Notes: generated by a model from the sequence alone, not told the origin. A DNA stretch of 64,000 nucleotides from Micromonospora inositola (GCF_900090285.1 NZ_LT607754.1:1550001-1614000); one strand, 5' to 3'. Positions 38,963 to 49,210 are shown, counted from the first letter of the stretch. Translations and numbers: made by a program.

Positions 38963-39901
38963 TCACGCGGGCACCTTGGCGGTGGCGTCCACGATCGCCT
39001 TGACCAGGTCAACGACGCGCGGGCCCCAGCGCGAGGCGATGTCGTCGTCGAGGGCGACGATCTGGTTGTTCTTCACCGCACTGACGCCGGCCCAGCCGCT
39101 ACGCGCCTTGACCGTGTCGGGGGTCTGCTTGCAGCACTTGGTGTCGGCCAGGAAGACGAAGTCCGGGTTGGCCTTGACGATGACCTCCTGAGAGAGCTGG
39201 GGGTAGCCGCCGTTCTTCCCGTCGGCGTCCGACGGGTCGGCGATGTTCTCCAGGCCGGCCAGGGCGTAGATCGAGCCGATGAAGGTCTTGCTGGTCGCGC
39301 TGTACAGCTCCGGGCCCAGCTCGTGGTAGTAGGTCAGCTTCTTCGCCCGCTGCGGCAGGTCCCTGGTCAGGGCGGCGATGTCGTCCTTCATCTTCTTCGT
39401 GACGTCGGCCGCCTCCGCCGGGTGGCCGGTGAGCGCGCCCAGGTCGGTGATCTGCTGGTAGCTGTCGTCGAGCGTGGTCGCCGCGGGGGTGAGCAGCACC
39501 GGGATCTTCAGCTTGGTGAGCTGGTCGACGATCTTGTTGGTGTCGTTGGAGAGCACCACCAGGTCGGGGCTCCTGCCGGCGATCGCCTCGGCGTTCGGCT
39601 GGAAGCCGGACAGGTCGCTCTTCGGCGCGTCGGCCGGGTAGTTCGACTGGTCGTCGACGGCGGTGACCTGCCTGCCGGCGCCGACGGCGAACAGCATCTC
39701 GGTGGCCGCCGGTGACAGCGAGACGATCTTCTCCGGCCGCTTCTCCAGGGTCAGCTTGCCGACGGTGACCGGGAAGGCGGCGGCCGCCGAGCTGCCGCCG
39801 GCGGCGGGGGTGTCGTTCGAGGTCTTCTCGGCGCAGGCGCCGAGGGCCAGCGCGGCCACCGCGAGGGCCGCGGCGAAGAGCCGGGGGGTACGTCTGGACA
39901 T
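38963..39901 (-). CDS. btuF: cobalamin-type ABC substrate-binding lipoprotein
   Basis: A 312-residue class III periplasmic-binding protein: lipobox ALGAC with Cys23, then RPEKIVSLSPAATEMLFAVG and VDDQSNYPADAP, as in BtuF-like proteins. The ATG at 39901 has a perfect AGGAGG 5 nt upstream. Although the frame is open for more than 2 kb further upstream, that part runs antisense to other genes and through the riboswitch. Symbol assigned from the riboswitch plus family. Confidence 0.9.
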   Translation of the reverse strand: MSRRTPRLFAAALAVAALALGACAEKTSNDTPAAGGSSAAAAFPVTVGKLTLEKRPEKIVSLSPAATEMLFAVGAGRQVTAVDDQSNYPADAPKSDLSGFQPNAEAIAGRSPDLVVLSNDTNKIVDQLTKLKIPVLLTPAATTLDDSYQQITDLGALTGHPAEAADVTKKMKDDIAALTRDLPQRAKKLTYYHELGPELYSATSKTFIGSIYALAGLENIADPSDADGKNGGYPQLSQEVIVKANPDFVFLADTKCCKQTPDTVKARSGWAGVSAVKNNQIVALDDDIASRWGPRVVDLVKAIVDATAKVPA

Positions 39902-39989
39902 GGATCCTCCTGTCGGTCGAGGAGTGTGGTGCTTCGCCGACAGGGACCGCCTTCGCGCGCCCGTCCGCGAGGCGCCCTTCCTCGAGAGC

Positions 39990-40135
39990 GCGTGTCGCGA
40001 CCGTGCCGCAGGCGACCTGGCTCGTCCCCACGTACATCGGCGACGGCCGGAGCCGACGCCGTGCGGGGCATCACAGTTGCGGGACAGCGCCGGTTTCGCA
40101 CCGGCTTCGCTGCGGGTTGGTCGCTGCCACGGTAG
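39990..40135 (-). promoter_or_regulatory. cobalamin riboswitch in the btuF leader
   Basis: Read on the minus strand, the leader contains gaagccggtgcgaaaccggc then gctgtcccgcaactgtgatg (complement of 40071-40110), the conserved core of cobalamin riboswitches. Downstream follows the B12-box-like gagccaggtcgcctgcggc (complement of 40005-40023). A closing stem can form between 40119-40124 and 39997-40002. It ends about 90 nt before the btuF start, so adenosylcobalamin should repress the importer. Boundaries are approximate. Confidence 0.92.
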
Positions 40136-40333
40136 CGCACGAGCAGCGGAGATCGTCCGGACGGGAGGGGCCCGTTGTCCACGGCCGCCTCGACCAGGCC
40201 GGCCCCGGCGGCGTCCACCGCCTCCACCCGGATCCTCACGTCGGCAAAGATTTTCCATCCCTTGATCTCTTCCGAAACTTCCCTCCAGCCGGGACAGTGA
40301 ACGGCAAGGAAGCCGCACACCCGTGGAGCTGCC

Positions 40334-41665
<1,332 letters not shown>

Positions 41666-41728
41666 CGACGGCCGGGCCCGACTGCCGTCAGGCACCGACC
41701 CACCACCGGACAGCCAGTCCTCGAAGCT

Positions 41729-41757
41729 CCTGCCGGCCCCGAGCCGGGGCCGGCAGG
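41729..41757 (+). terminator. 12-bp hairpin between the tandem peptidase genes
   Basis: cctgccggcccc (41729-41740) and its exact complement (41746-41757) flank a 5-nt loop, 64 nt past the first peptidase stop and 33 nt before the second start. The two paralogues are therefore probably separate transcripts. Confidence 0.65.
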
Positions 41758-41789
41758 GAGTCCCACCCTCCTCACTTCGCGGAGTTCCC

Positions 41790-43130
41790 ATGATCAGAAG
41801 AACCCTGCGCGTGGTCGCCCTCGCCGGCGTCACCGCGCTCGCCCTACTCGGCACCACCGGGCCCGTCCACGCCGACAACAACCTGCCGGTGGCCCAGCAC
41901 GACGAGCAGATCACCTTCCAGGAGTGGTCCTCGCACCCCGACTGGCGTACCGGCACCCACCAGGGGACGTACGCCATCCCCGGCCACCGCACCGGCATCA
42001 CCATCGGCCAGCCGGCCGGCACCACCGAGTTCACCGACGAGCACACCGGCGCCACCCGCACCTGGGAGTACGCCACCTGGACCTCCCCGCGCCGGCAGAT
42101 CGGCTTCGACGCCACCGAACTGGTCGCCTCCTGGAACGCCGAAACGCCCGCCGGCACCTGGCTCCAGGTCGAGCTGCAGGGGACGTACAACACCGGCAAC
42201 CAGACCCCCTGGTACGTGATGGGTCGGTGGGCCTCCGGCGACCAGGACGTCAAGCGGGCCACCCTGGACGGTCAGGGCGACCCGTGGTCGACCATCTGGA
42301 CCGACACCTTCTCCATCGACGACGCCAAGGCCGGGGTGCTGCTGCGGTCGTACCAGCTGAAGCTCACCCTCTACCGCGCGCCCGGCCAGACCGCCTCGCC
42401 GCGGGTCTGGATGCTCGGCGCGATGAGCTCGAACGTGCCGGACCGGTTCACCGTCGCCCCGAGCAAGGGCGGCATCGCCTGGGGCACCGAACTGCCCGTG
42501 CCCCGCTACTCGCAGAACATCCACACCGGGGAGTACCCCGAGTTCGACGGCGGCGGTGAGGCCTGGTGCTCGCCCACGTCCACGGAGATGGTGGTCGAGT
42601 ACTGGGGCCGGCAGCCCTCGGCCGACGACACCGCCTGGGTCGACCCGAGCTACGCCGACCCCACCGTCGATCACGCCGCCCGGATGACCTACGACTACGA
42701 GTACGAGGGCGCGGGCAACTGGCCGTTCAACACCGCGTACGCGGCCAGCTTCGCCGGGATGGACGCGCGGGTCACCCGGCTGCACTCGCTGGACGAGGTC
42801 GAGCGCTTCATCGCCGCCGGCATCCCGGTCGTCACCTCGCAGTCCTTCCTCTCCAGCGAGCTGGACGGGGCGAACTACGGCACCTCGGGGCACCTCTTCG
42901 TGGTTGTCGGCTTCACCGCCGACGGTGACGTGATCGTGAACGACCCGGCCTCCTCCTCGGACGCCGAGGTGCGCAACGTCTACAAGCGGGAGCAGTTCGA
43001 GCAGATCTGGCTGCGGACCAAGCGGCACCGGGCGAACGGCACGGTCGCCGGCGGCTCCGGCGGGATCGCGTACCTGATCAAGCCGGCCAACCGGCCCTGG
43101 CCCCAGGTCCCCGGCTCCACCAACTGGTAG
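41790..43130 (+). CDS. secreted C39-like cysteine peptidase (second of tandem pair)
   Basis: A 446-residue close paralogue of the preceding gene: same signal peptide pattern (cleavage near VHADN), same beta domain (ATELVASWNA-(D/E)-TPAGTW) and same catalytic residues, Cys260, His368 and a following NDPAS. By eye the last 330 residues are mostly identical; differences cluster in the N-terminal domain (residues 40-75). A recent tandem duplication is the likely origin. Confidence 0.86.
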   Translation: MIRRTLRVVALAGVTALALLGTTGPVHADNNLPVAQHDEQITFQEWSSHPDWRTGTHQGTYAIPGHRTGITIGQPAGTTEFTDEHTGATRTWEYATWTSPRRQIGFDATELVASWNAETPAGTWLQVELQGTYNTGNQTPWYVMGRWASGDQDVKRATLDGQGDPWSTIWTDTFSIDDAKAGVLLRSYQLKLTLYRAPGQTASPRVWMLGAMSSNVPDRFTVAPSKGGIAWGTELPVPRYSQNIHTGEYPEFDGGGEAWCSPTSTEMVVEYWGRQPSADDTAWVDPSYADPTVDHAARMTYDYEYEGAGNWPFNTAYAASFAGMDARVTRLHSLDEVERFIAAGIPVVTSQSFLSSELDGANYGTSGHLFVVVGFTADGDVIVNDPASSSDAEVRNVYKREQFEQIWLRTKRHRANGTVAGGSGGIAYLIKPANRPWPQVPGSTNW

Positions 43131-43141
43131 GAACCGACGGC

Positions 43142-43178
43142 GACGGGCCTGGCGCGATCGCGCCGGGCCCGTCGTTTT
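43142..43178 (+). terminator. rho-independent terminator behind the second peptidase
   Basis: A 32-nt near-perfect palindrome (43142-43173, 16-nt half-sites, one G-U wobble, core ggcgcgatcgcgcc) is followed by tttt at 43175-43178. It lies 11 nt past the peptidase stop and before the end of the convergent minus-strand gene. Confidence 0.85.
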
Positions 43179-43185
43179 CTCGGTC

Positions 43186-43665
43186 TCAGCGCTGTACGGG
43201 CGTCCCGGCCAGCCGCTCGATCGTGGCCGCGTCGCGGCGCCGGCGGCGGATCGTGGTGACCACGAGGACCACCCAGCCGACCGAGGCGAGCGCCGCGGCC
43301 ACGGTGAACCCGGTGACCAGCAGCCAGGTCGACCCGCCCGCGGTGGCGAAGACCCCCTTGCCGGCCCCGGTGTCCCGGGCGGGAGTCGTGCCGCCCTGGG
43401 CCAGCCCGTCGGGCGCGTCGTAGAGGATGACGTGCTTGCGGGGCGTGCCGCCCGCGTCGGGCACGAAGTCGCCGTACCAGCTGCAGTTGCGGCGGCCGCA
43501 CTGCTCGCTGACCGCGTTGAACGTGCCCGCGGCGCCGGCGCCGGACTTGGCCTGCCAGGCCGGGACGAGGTCGGGCGCCGCGAAGGCGAGCCCCATGACT
43601 GCGATGACGGGGAGGCCGACCCAGAGGAAGAACCTCAGCCGCCAGTCACTGATCTTCTCCAACAC
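43186..43665 (-). CDS. membrane protein of unknown function, two helices
   Basis: A 159-residue protein with helices at 10-30 and 110-137 and an intervening extracytoplasmic loop of about 80 residues. The loop contains a Cys pair (EQCGRRNCSWYGDFV) likely to form a disulfide, then KHVILYDAPDGLAQGG. The cytoplasmic tail is basic (RRRRRD). Not a family I recognise. GTG start at 43665. Confidence 0.75.
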   Translation of the reverse strand: MLEKISDWRLRFFLWVGLPVIAVMGLAFAAPDLVPAWQAKSGAGAAGTFNAVSEQCGRRNCSWYGDFVPDAGGTPRKHVILYDAPDGLAQGGTTPARDTGAGKGVFATAGGSTWLLVTGFTVAAALASVGWVVLVVTTIRRRRRDAATIERLAGTPVQR

Positions 43666-43719
43666 GGTGGCCGACCCTAGCCTGGCCGGAGCCCTCGCGC
43701 TGCCCCGTCCGGCCGCGGC

Positions 43720-44016
43720 TCACCGCTGCCGGTCGCCCGGCTCACCCTCGACGGGTCCGTCGTCGGCGCCCTGGTCGTCGCCGGCCAGCGCGGAGCGGAG
43801 CCGCTCCTTCTCGGCCCGCCGACGCTCCGCCGCCTCGCCCATCTCGCCGGCCATCTCGTCCCGCCAGCCCTTGAGCAGGAAGAAGGAGAGCGCGGCGGAG
43901 AAGACCAGCGCCAGCATCAGCCGCAGGAACGGGTTCATGTCGACGAACCAGAGGGCCGCCAGCACGCCGACGAACAGCCCGATCCGGCCCAGCGTGTACT
44001 TGACCGCCGCGCTCAC
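43720..44016 (-). CDS. DUF4229-type small membrane protein
   Basis: A 98-residue protein with two short membrane helices (YTLGRIGLFVGVLAALWFVD and LRLMLALVFSAALSFFLLKG), the DUF4229 pattern found beside menaquinone genes in many actinobacteria, then a charged Glu/Arg-rich tail (residues 50-98). GTG start at 44016. It precedes no gene closely, but lies in a minus-strand group with the next membrane protein and mqnE. Confidence 0.82.
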   Translation of the reverse strand: MSAAVKYTLGRIGLFVGVLAALWFVDMNPFLRLMLALVFSAALSFFLLKGWRDEMAGEMGEAAERRRAEKERLRSALAGDDQGADDGPVEGEPGDRQR

Positions 44017-44061
44017 GTTCGCACTCCGTTCTCCGCCGCCCGGTGTCCCGGTGCGGAAGGT

Positions 44062-44490
44062 TCAGCCCGTCCGGCGGGCCAGCCAGTGGACGCCATGAAA
44101 CCAGATCACCGCGTACGCCAGGGTGAAGACCGCCGCGGCGAGCGCGCCGGAGACCAGCGGCGGCAGCCCGGCGGCCAGCCCGGCCGCCAGCAGCCCGGCG
44201 AACACTCCCACCGCGGCGGCGACCAGCGCCGCGATCACCCGGGCCGCGCCGAACTCCCAGGCCCGGAAGTCGTCCCAGAAGAGCCAGAGCGGCAGGATCA
44301 CCGCCAGCCAGCCGTTGGTCCCGCCGAACCCGCCGTCGCCCATCGAGGCGAAGGCCCACTCGAAGAGCACCAGCGCCAGCACCCCGATCACCAGACCGGC
44401 GAGGCTCACCCCGAGCAGGTCGCCCAGGGTGAGGATGCGCCCCTCGGCGTCCCGCCGGGGGAAGGCGGCGCGCTGCTGCTGCTCGGTCAT
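44062..44490 (-). CDS. four-helix membrane protein of unknown function
   Basis: A 142-residue hydrophobic protein with about four helices; the first 20 residues are soluble and basic (TEQQQRAAFPRRDAEGRILT). No recognised motif. It begins 10 nt after the mqnE stop on the same strand, so it is probably co-transcribed with mqnE and with the DUF4229 gene downstream. Confidence 0.78.
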   Translation of the reverse strand: MTEQQQRAAFPRRDAEGRILTLGDLLGVSLAGLVIGVLALVLFEWAFASMGDGGFGGTNGWLAVILPLWLFWDDFRAWEFGAARVIAALVAAAVGVFAGLLAAGLAAGLPPLVSGALAAAVFTLAYAVIWFHGVHWLARRTG

Positions 44491-44500
44491 CGGCCCGCGG

Positions 44501-45670
44501 TCAGGCCCAGACCTGCTGCGGCTCGGCGCGGCGCTCGGCCAGCGACGGCGCCTTCTCGTACTCCCGGACCACGTTGTAGCGGGTGTCCCGCTCGACCGGC
44601 TGGAACCCGGCGTCCCAGATCAGGTGCAGCAGGTCGTCCCGGTGCATCGTGTTCGGCGTGCCGTACGAGTCGGCGTCGTGGGTGATCTTGTATTCCACGA
44701 CGGAGCCGTCCAGGTCGTCCACGCCGAAGTTCAGCGAAAGCTGGGCGACCGAGAGGCCGTGCATCACCCAGAAGCACTTCACGTGCGGGACGTTGTCGAA
44801 GAGCAGCCGGGAGACCGCGAACGTCTTCAGCGACTCGGCCGGCGAGGCCATCGTGGTCTGCGCCTGGATCCGGTTACGGATCTTGCCGTCCGCCGAGTCG
44901 ACGAAGTCGTGCTGGTAGCGCAGCGGGATGAAGACCGCGAAGCCGCCGGTCTCGTCCTGCAGCTCGCGCAGCCGCAGCACGTGGTCGACCCGGTGCCGGG
45001 GTTCCTCGATGTGGCCGTAGAGCATGGTCGACGGGGTCTTCATGCCCTTCGAGTGGGCCAGTCGGTGGATCCGCGACCAGTCCTCCCAGTGGCAGGCGTG
45101 GTCCACGATGTGCTGGCGGACCTCCCAGTCGAAGATCTCCGCGCCGCCACCGGTCAGCGACTCCAGGCCGGCGTCCATCAGCTCGTCGAGGATCTCGTCG
45201 GCGCCCAGGCCGCTGATCTTCTCGAACCACTGCACCTCGGTCGCGGTGAAGCACTTGAGCTTGACGTTCGGCAGCGCCGCCTTCAGCTCCCGCAGCACCT
45301 TCGGGTAGTAGCGCCAGGGCAGGGTCGGGTGCAGGCCGTTGACGATGTGCAGCTCGGTGAGCTGCTCGTCCTCCATCTCCTTGGCCTTGCGGACCGCCTC
45401 GTCGATGCGCATCGTGTACGCGTCCTTCTCGCCCGGCTTGCGCTGGAAGGAGCAGTACGCGCAGGAGGCGGAGCAGACGTTGGTCAGGTTGAGGTGCCGG
45501 TTGACGTTGAACATCACCCGGTCGCCGTTGAGCTCGGTGCGCTTGTGGTGGGCCAACCGGCCCAGCCAGGCGAGGTCGTCGCTGTCGTAGAGGGCGATCC
45601 CGTCCTCGCGGGTCAGCCGCTCGCCCGCGTACACCTTCGCTTCGAGCTCGCGCTTGAGTCCGGCGTCCAT
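44501..45670 (-). CDS. mqnE: aminofutalosine synthase (radical SAM)
   Basis: A 389-residue radical SAM enzyme that joins 3-enolpyruvylbenzoate with SAM-derived adenosyl to make aminofutalosine. Cluster motif: Cys66, Cys70, Cys73 (NLTNVCSASCAYCSFQRKPG). Further family segments: HIVNGLHPTLPWRYYPKVLR, CFTATEVQWFEKISG and MLYGHIEEPRHRVDHVLRLR. The ATG at 45670 is preferred. An in-frame GTG seven codons upstream lies within the GGAAGGGA likely to be the ribosome-binding site. Confidence 0.95.
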   Translation of the reverse strand: MDAGLKRELEAKVYAGERLTREDGIALYDSDDLAWLGRLAHHKRTELNGDRVMFNVNRHLNLTNVCSASCAYCSFQRKPGEKDAYTMRIDEAVRKAKEMEDEQLTELHIVNGLHPTLPWRYYPKVLRELKAALPNVKLKCFTATEVQWFEKISGLGADEILDELMDAGLESLTGGGAEIFDWEVRQHIVDHACHWEDWSRIHRLAHSKGMKTPSTMLYGHIEEPRHRVDHVLRLRELQDETGGFAVFIPLRYQHDFVDSADGKIRNRIQAQTTMASPAESLKTFAVSRLLFDNVPHVKCFWVMHGLSVAQLSLNFGVDDLDGSVVEYKITHDADSYGTPNTMHRDDLLHLIWDAGFQPVERDTRYNVVREYEKAPSLAERRAEPQQVWA

Positions 45671-45912
45671 CGAAAGCCACGTCCCTTCCACCTGCGGTCC
45701 CGGTTGAGCGTACGTCGGTCCTCCGACGAACCGGCGGGCCGGTCGACCCCAGCGACCGAGTTCACCGGACCATCAGCCGGTCGTCACCCTCCGCGCATCG
45801 ACATCCCTGCGTCCGTGAGGTAAGACAGGGTGGGGCGGAACACACACTGGTACCGTCCCGGACCACCGCGCCCATCCGAGCGCGGAACACGCCAGACCGG
45901 ACGGGGAGCGGA

Positions 45913-47454
45913 ATGGTCGACAGCGCACAGGGCCGACGGCAACGACGCGGGAGCCCGTTGGTCTCGCCGGTGCTGCGTCCGACGCTCTGGTCCGCGCTGC
46001 TCGGCGCGGTGGCCGCCGCCGCGCTGGCCACCCCGGCCTGGGCCCAGCCATCGCTGCCGGACGCGGTCCCCGACACCGGGTCCCGCCCGGTCGCCGCCGG
46101 CGGCCTGCGGCTGCCCAGCTCGATCCCGGGCCTGCCCGGCGCCGGCGTGCCGGGCGCCTTCGGCACGGCGACCGCCAACCCGGGCGACGGCCCGCTCATC
46201 GCGCAGATCAACGCGGCGGACGCGCTGGTCGGCCAGCTCGGCGACGACCTGCTCCAGATCAAGGGCCAACGGGACGAGGCGCAGGCCCAGCTCGCCCTCG
46301 CCGCCACCGAGCTCCAGCGGGCCCAGGAGGCGCTCCTTAGCGCCCAGGAGAGCGCCAAGGCCGCCGCCGCCGACGCGGTCAAGGCCGCCGCCGCGCTGCC
46401 CCCCGGCGAGTTCGGCGCCGACCTGCACGACTTCAGCATGTTGCAGCGGATCACCCGCGGGGACAAGGCCGAGGGCGCGACCACCGCGGTGGCCGGCGAG
46501 GTGGCCCGGGCCACCGCCGCCGAGCAGATCGCCCGGGAGGCGCACGGCGCCGCGGAGGCGCGGGTCCAGGACCGCAACGCCGCGTACGCGAAGGCCGAGA
46601 CGGCCCTGCACCAGCAGGAAGCGACGCTGCTCAAGCTGCGCAAGGACAACGCCGCGCGGCTGATCGAGATCGAGAAGCGCGAGGACGCCGCCGAGCAGCT
46701 CATCGGCACGTCGTACGTCAACAGCCAGAACGCGAGCGGGCTGGTCGCCGACCCGCGGGCGCTGGCCGCCGTGCGGTACGCCCTGGCCCAGCTCGGCGAC
46801 AAGTACCTCTGGGCGGCGGAGGGACCGGACCGGTTCGACTGCTCCGGCCTGATGCTCGCCGCGTACCAGTCGGCCGGGTACCGCGACCTGCCCCGGGTCT
46901 CCCGGGACCAGTACTACGCCACCCGCTCCCGCACCGTGGATCCGAACGCCCTACTCCCCGGTGACCTGCTCTTCTTCGCCTCGGGCAGCAGCTGGCAGAG
47001 CATCCACCACGTCGCGATGTACATCGGCGGCGGCAGGATGGTCGAGGCGCCGCGGACGGGCGACGTCGTCAAGATCTCGGTCGTCCGGTGGACCCGGCTC
47101 TACGCCGCGACCCGGGTCGTCGGCGCGGTGCCCGGCCCGGCCAGCCCGGTGCCGCAGCCCACCCGGACGACCACCCCGCCGCAGCCGAGCCCGACCCCGA
47201 CGCCCAGCCGGACGGCCACCCCGAAGCCGACCCGTACGGCGACGCCGAGGCCCACGACCACGACCCCCAGCACCAGCCCGTCGACCTCGCCGTCGCCCAG
47301 CACGTCCCCGTCGCCGACGCCGAGCCCGTCCACCTCGCCGCCCTCCTCGCCCAGCGAGACGACGAGCAGCGAGCCCGCCCCGACGACGAGCAGCGCCGCC
47401 CCGACCGGCAGCGCCGCGGAGGCCACCTCGGGCAGCCCGAGCGCCGGCGGCTGA
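45913..47454 (+). CDS. secreted NlpC/P60 peptidoglycan endopeptidase with Ser/Thr/Pro tail
   Basis: A 513-residue exported cell-wall hydrolase. A signal peptide with cleavage near PAWAQ is followed by a coiled coil (about 95-270, Ala/Gln/Glu-rich), then an NlpC/P60 domain with catalytic Cys310 (FDCSGLMLAAYQ) and His366 (IHHVAMYIGGG). The tail after residue 410 is a Thr/Pro/Ser repeat (SPSTSPSP-type) of 100 residues, suited to cross or bind the wall. The layout resembles RipA-like D-Glu-DAP endopeptidases. Start: ATG at 45913 after GGGGAG. Confidence 0.92.
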   Translation: MVDSAQGRRQRRGSPLVSPVLRPTLWSALLGAVAAAALATPAWAQPSLPDAVPDTGSRPVAAGGLRLPSSIPGLPGAGVPGAFGTATANPGDGPLIAQINAADALVGQLGDDLLQIKGQRDEAQAQLALAATELQRAQEALLSAQESAKAAAADAVKAAAALPPGEFGADLHDFSMLQRITRGDKAEGATTAVAGEVARATAAEQIAREAHGAAEARVQDRNAAYAKAETALHQQEATLLKLRKDNAARLIEIEKREDAAEQLIGTSYVNSQNASGLVADPRALAAVRYALAQLGDKYLWAAEGPDRFDCSGLMLAAYQSAGYRDLPRVSRDQYYATRSRTVDPNALLPGDLLFFASGSSWQSIHHVAMYIGGGRMVEAPRTGDVVKISVVRWTRLYAATRVVGAVPGPASPVPQPTRTTTPPQPSPTPTPSRTATPKPTRTATPRPTTTTPSTSPSTSPSPSTSPSPTPSPSTSPPSSPSETTSSEPAPTTSSAAPTGSAAEATSGSPSAGG

Positions 47455-47567
47455 CGGCAACCGTCCACTCCGACTGTGCTGCCGGGCCGGAATGTGGCAC
47501 GGTGAGATCCAGGCACTCCCGGGCCGCCCATCGCGGTCCGGGTGCGAGCGTGGGCGCGGAGGCGAGC

Positions 47568-48998
47568 ATGGGCGAGCTAGAGGTTCCGGCGGGGACGGTC
47601 CATCCGGGATTCGTGCCCGGCTCCACCGACCGGCCGGCCGATCCCGCACCCGGCCGGGCCGCGGCCGAACCGACGGACGACGAGGGCTCGGCGGCGACGG
47701 GTCCCGGCGTCGCCCGCGGTCGGGTCAGCGTGACCGCCACGGCCACGCCGCCGGACGGCGAACGGCCGGCCGCCCCGGCCACCGCCACCACGTACCGGGC
47801 GGGCAGCCCGGCTGAGTCCGCGGCGCCGCTGGACCGGCGGCAGCCGGGCGCCTCGGTCACGCCGCCCTCGACCTGGTCCGGCTTCGCCACCGCCGAGCGG
47901 CCCGCCGGCGCCGGCCCGGACCGATCGGCTGCCCCGGACGACGCCCCGGTCGGCCCCGCGGCCGCCCCGACCGTCTCCGGATCCGCCCGGGTCGCCTCCC
48001 CACCCGCGCCGCAGGACTCGACGCCGGGGCCGGCGGTGCCGGGGCCACGCGACGGGGCCGAGGCGGCACCCGCCCGGGCCAGCGCCTCAGTGCCGGGGCT
48101 GCGCCGGATCTCCGTTGACGAGGCGGGCGCCGCCGGCGCCGCGGTGGTGGCGAAGGCCGGCGGCGCCAAGGTCTACCGGGCGGGGCCGGTGAATCCCGAG
48201 CCGCCCGAGCCGGCACAGCCGCCGGAGCCGGCCCAGCCTCCGGTGCCGCCCACGCCGGAACCCGAGCCGGCCCCCACGCCCGTACCGGGGCCGATGCCGC
48301 CCTCCCCGGCACCGCCCGTGCCGGAGCCCGAGCGCCCGTTCCCGGCGCCGCCGGTGCCCGCGCCGCCGCCGGCTCCCCGGCCGACGCCGCCCGGGCCGGT
48401 TCCTCCGATTCCCGGGCCACCGGTGCCGCCGCCCGCTCCGCCGGTGCCAGCGCCACCGCCGCCGCCGGGCCCGATGCCCGCCCCGCCGTTCCCGCCCCCG
48501 CCCGCCATGGCCACCCCGGCGGGCGGGCCGGTCTCCGCCCCGCCGCCGGTGGTGCCGGGGCCCGCGCTGCCGAGCTGGCCACCGCCGACCAACCCCACCG
48601 CCCACCGCACCGCGGCGCCCGGCCGCGGCAGCGCCCACCCGTACCCGACCGGCGCACCGCCGGCCGCGGCCCGCCCGGTCGGCCCGCTGCCCGCCGCGGG
48701 GCGGCCCGGCCCCCTCCCCTACCAGGGCGGCCCGGACCTGGCCGGCACGGCCTACGGCGGCACCGAGGGGCCCGGCTTCGCCACCGTGGCGCTCCCGCGG
48801 GGCAACCCGCTGGAGAATTCCGGCTCGCTGACCGGGCACATTCTGGCCCAGGGCTGGGCCGAGGACGCCCCGGCGACCCGGTCCAGCAACACGAAGGTGG
48901 TGATCATGCTGGCCGCGTCGCTGGCTCTGCTGGTCGCGATCAGCCTGCTGGTGGTGTTCCTGGCCAACGACGCGCTGAGCGGGATGACCGGCGGCTGA
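47568..48998 (+). CDS. proline-rich single-pass membrane protein
   Basis: A 476-residue protein dominated by Pro/Ala/Gly: residues 1-190 are acidic/neutral and disordered, 205-380 are Pro-X repeats (PEPPEPAQPPEPAQPP and similar). A single membrane helix lies near the end (VVIMLAASLALLVAISLLVV) with a short Gly-rich outer tail. The bulk is therefore cytoplasmic if the helix is N-in, as in tail-anchored proteins. No enzymatic motif. The ATG at 47568 has GGAGG upstream; 113 nt follow the NlpC/P60 stop on the same strand. Confidence 0.72.
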   Translation: MGELEVPAGTVHPGFVPGSTDRPADPAPGRAAAEPTDDEGSAATGPGVARGRVSVTATATPPDGERPAAPATATTYRAGSPAESAAPLDRRQPGASVTPPSTWSGFATAERPAGAGPDRSAAPDDAPVGPAAAPTVSGSARVASPPAPQDSTPGPAVPGPRDGAEAAPARASASVPGLRRISVDEAGAAGAAVVAKAGGAKVYRAGPVNPEPPEPAQPPEPAQPPVPPTPEPEPAPTPVPGPMPPSPAPPVPEPERPFPAPPVPAPPPAPRPTPPGPVPPIPGPPVPPPAPPVPAPPPPPGPMPAPPFPPPPAMATPAGGPVSAPPPVVPGPALPSWPPPTNPTAHRTAAPGRGSAHPYPTGAPPAAARPVGPLPAAGRPGPLPYQGGPDLAGTAYGGTEGPGFATVALPRGNPLENSGSLTGHILAQGWAEDAPATRSSNTKVVIMLAASLALLVAISLLVVFLANDALSGMTGG

Positions 48999-49106
48999 CG
49001 AGCCGGTGACGGGTCGAGCGGGAGCATGGTGAGCCCGCCCACTACGGCCTCACGGCGCGGTGGCGGCTTCGGCGCACCGCCGTACACTTGAATGGATCAC
49101 TGACCC

Positions 49107-49206
49107 GGCGCGCCTGTCACGCGCCCATGGGCGATCTTGCGGGCGATTCGGCGGCGTCAGCCGCAGCGGGCCATCGCGAAGATGCGCCCCGCTCGAAAGG
49201 CATTTC
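49107..49206 (+). promoter_or_regulatory. structured 5' leader of the DEAD-box helicase gene
   Basis: Three consecutive hairpins can form: ggcgcg/cgcgcc (49107-49112 with 49120-49125), gcggc/gccgc around gtca (49151-49164), and gcggg..catc/gatg..cccgc (49166-49192), followed by GAAAGG before the TTG start. A 27-codon upstream frame runs through it. The compact layout suggests RNA-level control, which I infer from structure alone. Confidence 0.5.
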
Positions 49207-49210
49207 TTGA
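49127..49210 (+). CDS. candidate upstream open reading frame of the helicase leader
   Basis: ATG at 49127 opens 27 codons (MGDLAGDSAASAAAGHRED, then APRSKGIS) whose stop TGA overlaps the helicase start as TTGA. The stop-start overlap suggests termination-reinitiation coupling. No ribosome-binding site precedes the ATG, so translation is speculative; the peptide resembles no known protein. Confidence 0.3.
   Translation: MGDLAGDSAASAAAGHREDAPRSKGIS

Noticed and set aside
49060..49206. ATG at 49060 as helicase start
   Set aside because: It adds 49 residues without similarity and would translate the structured leader; the TTG at 49207 has a better ribosome-binding site.
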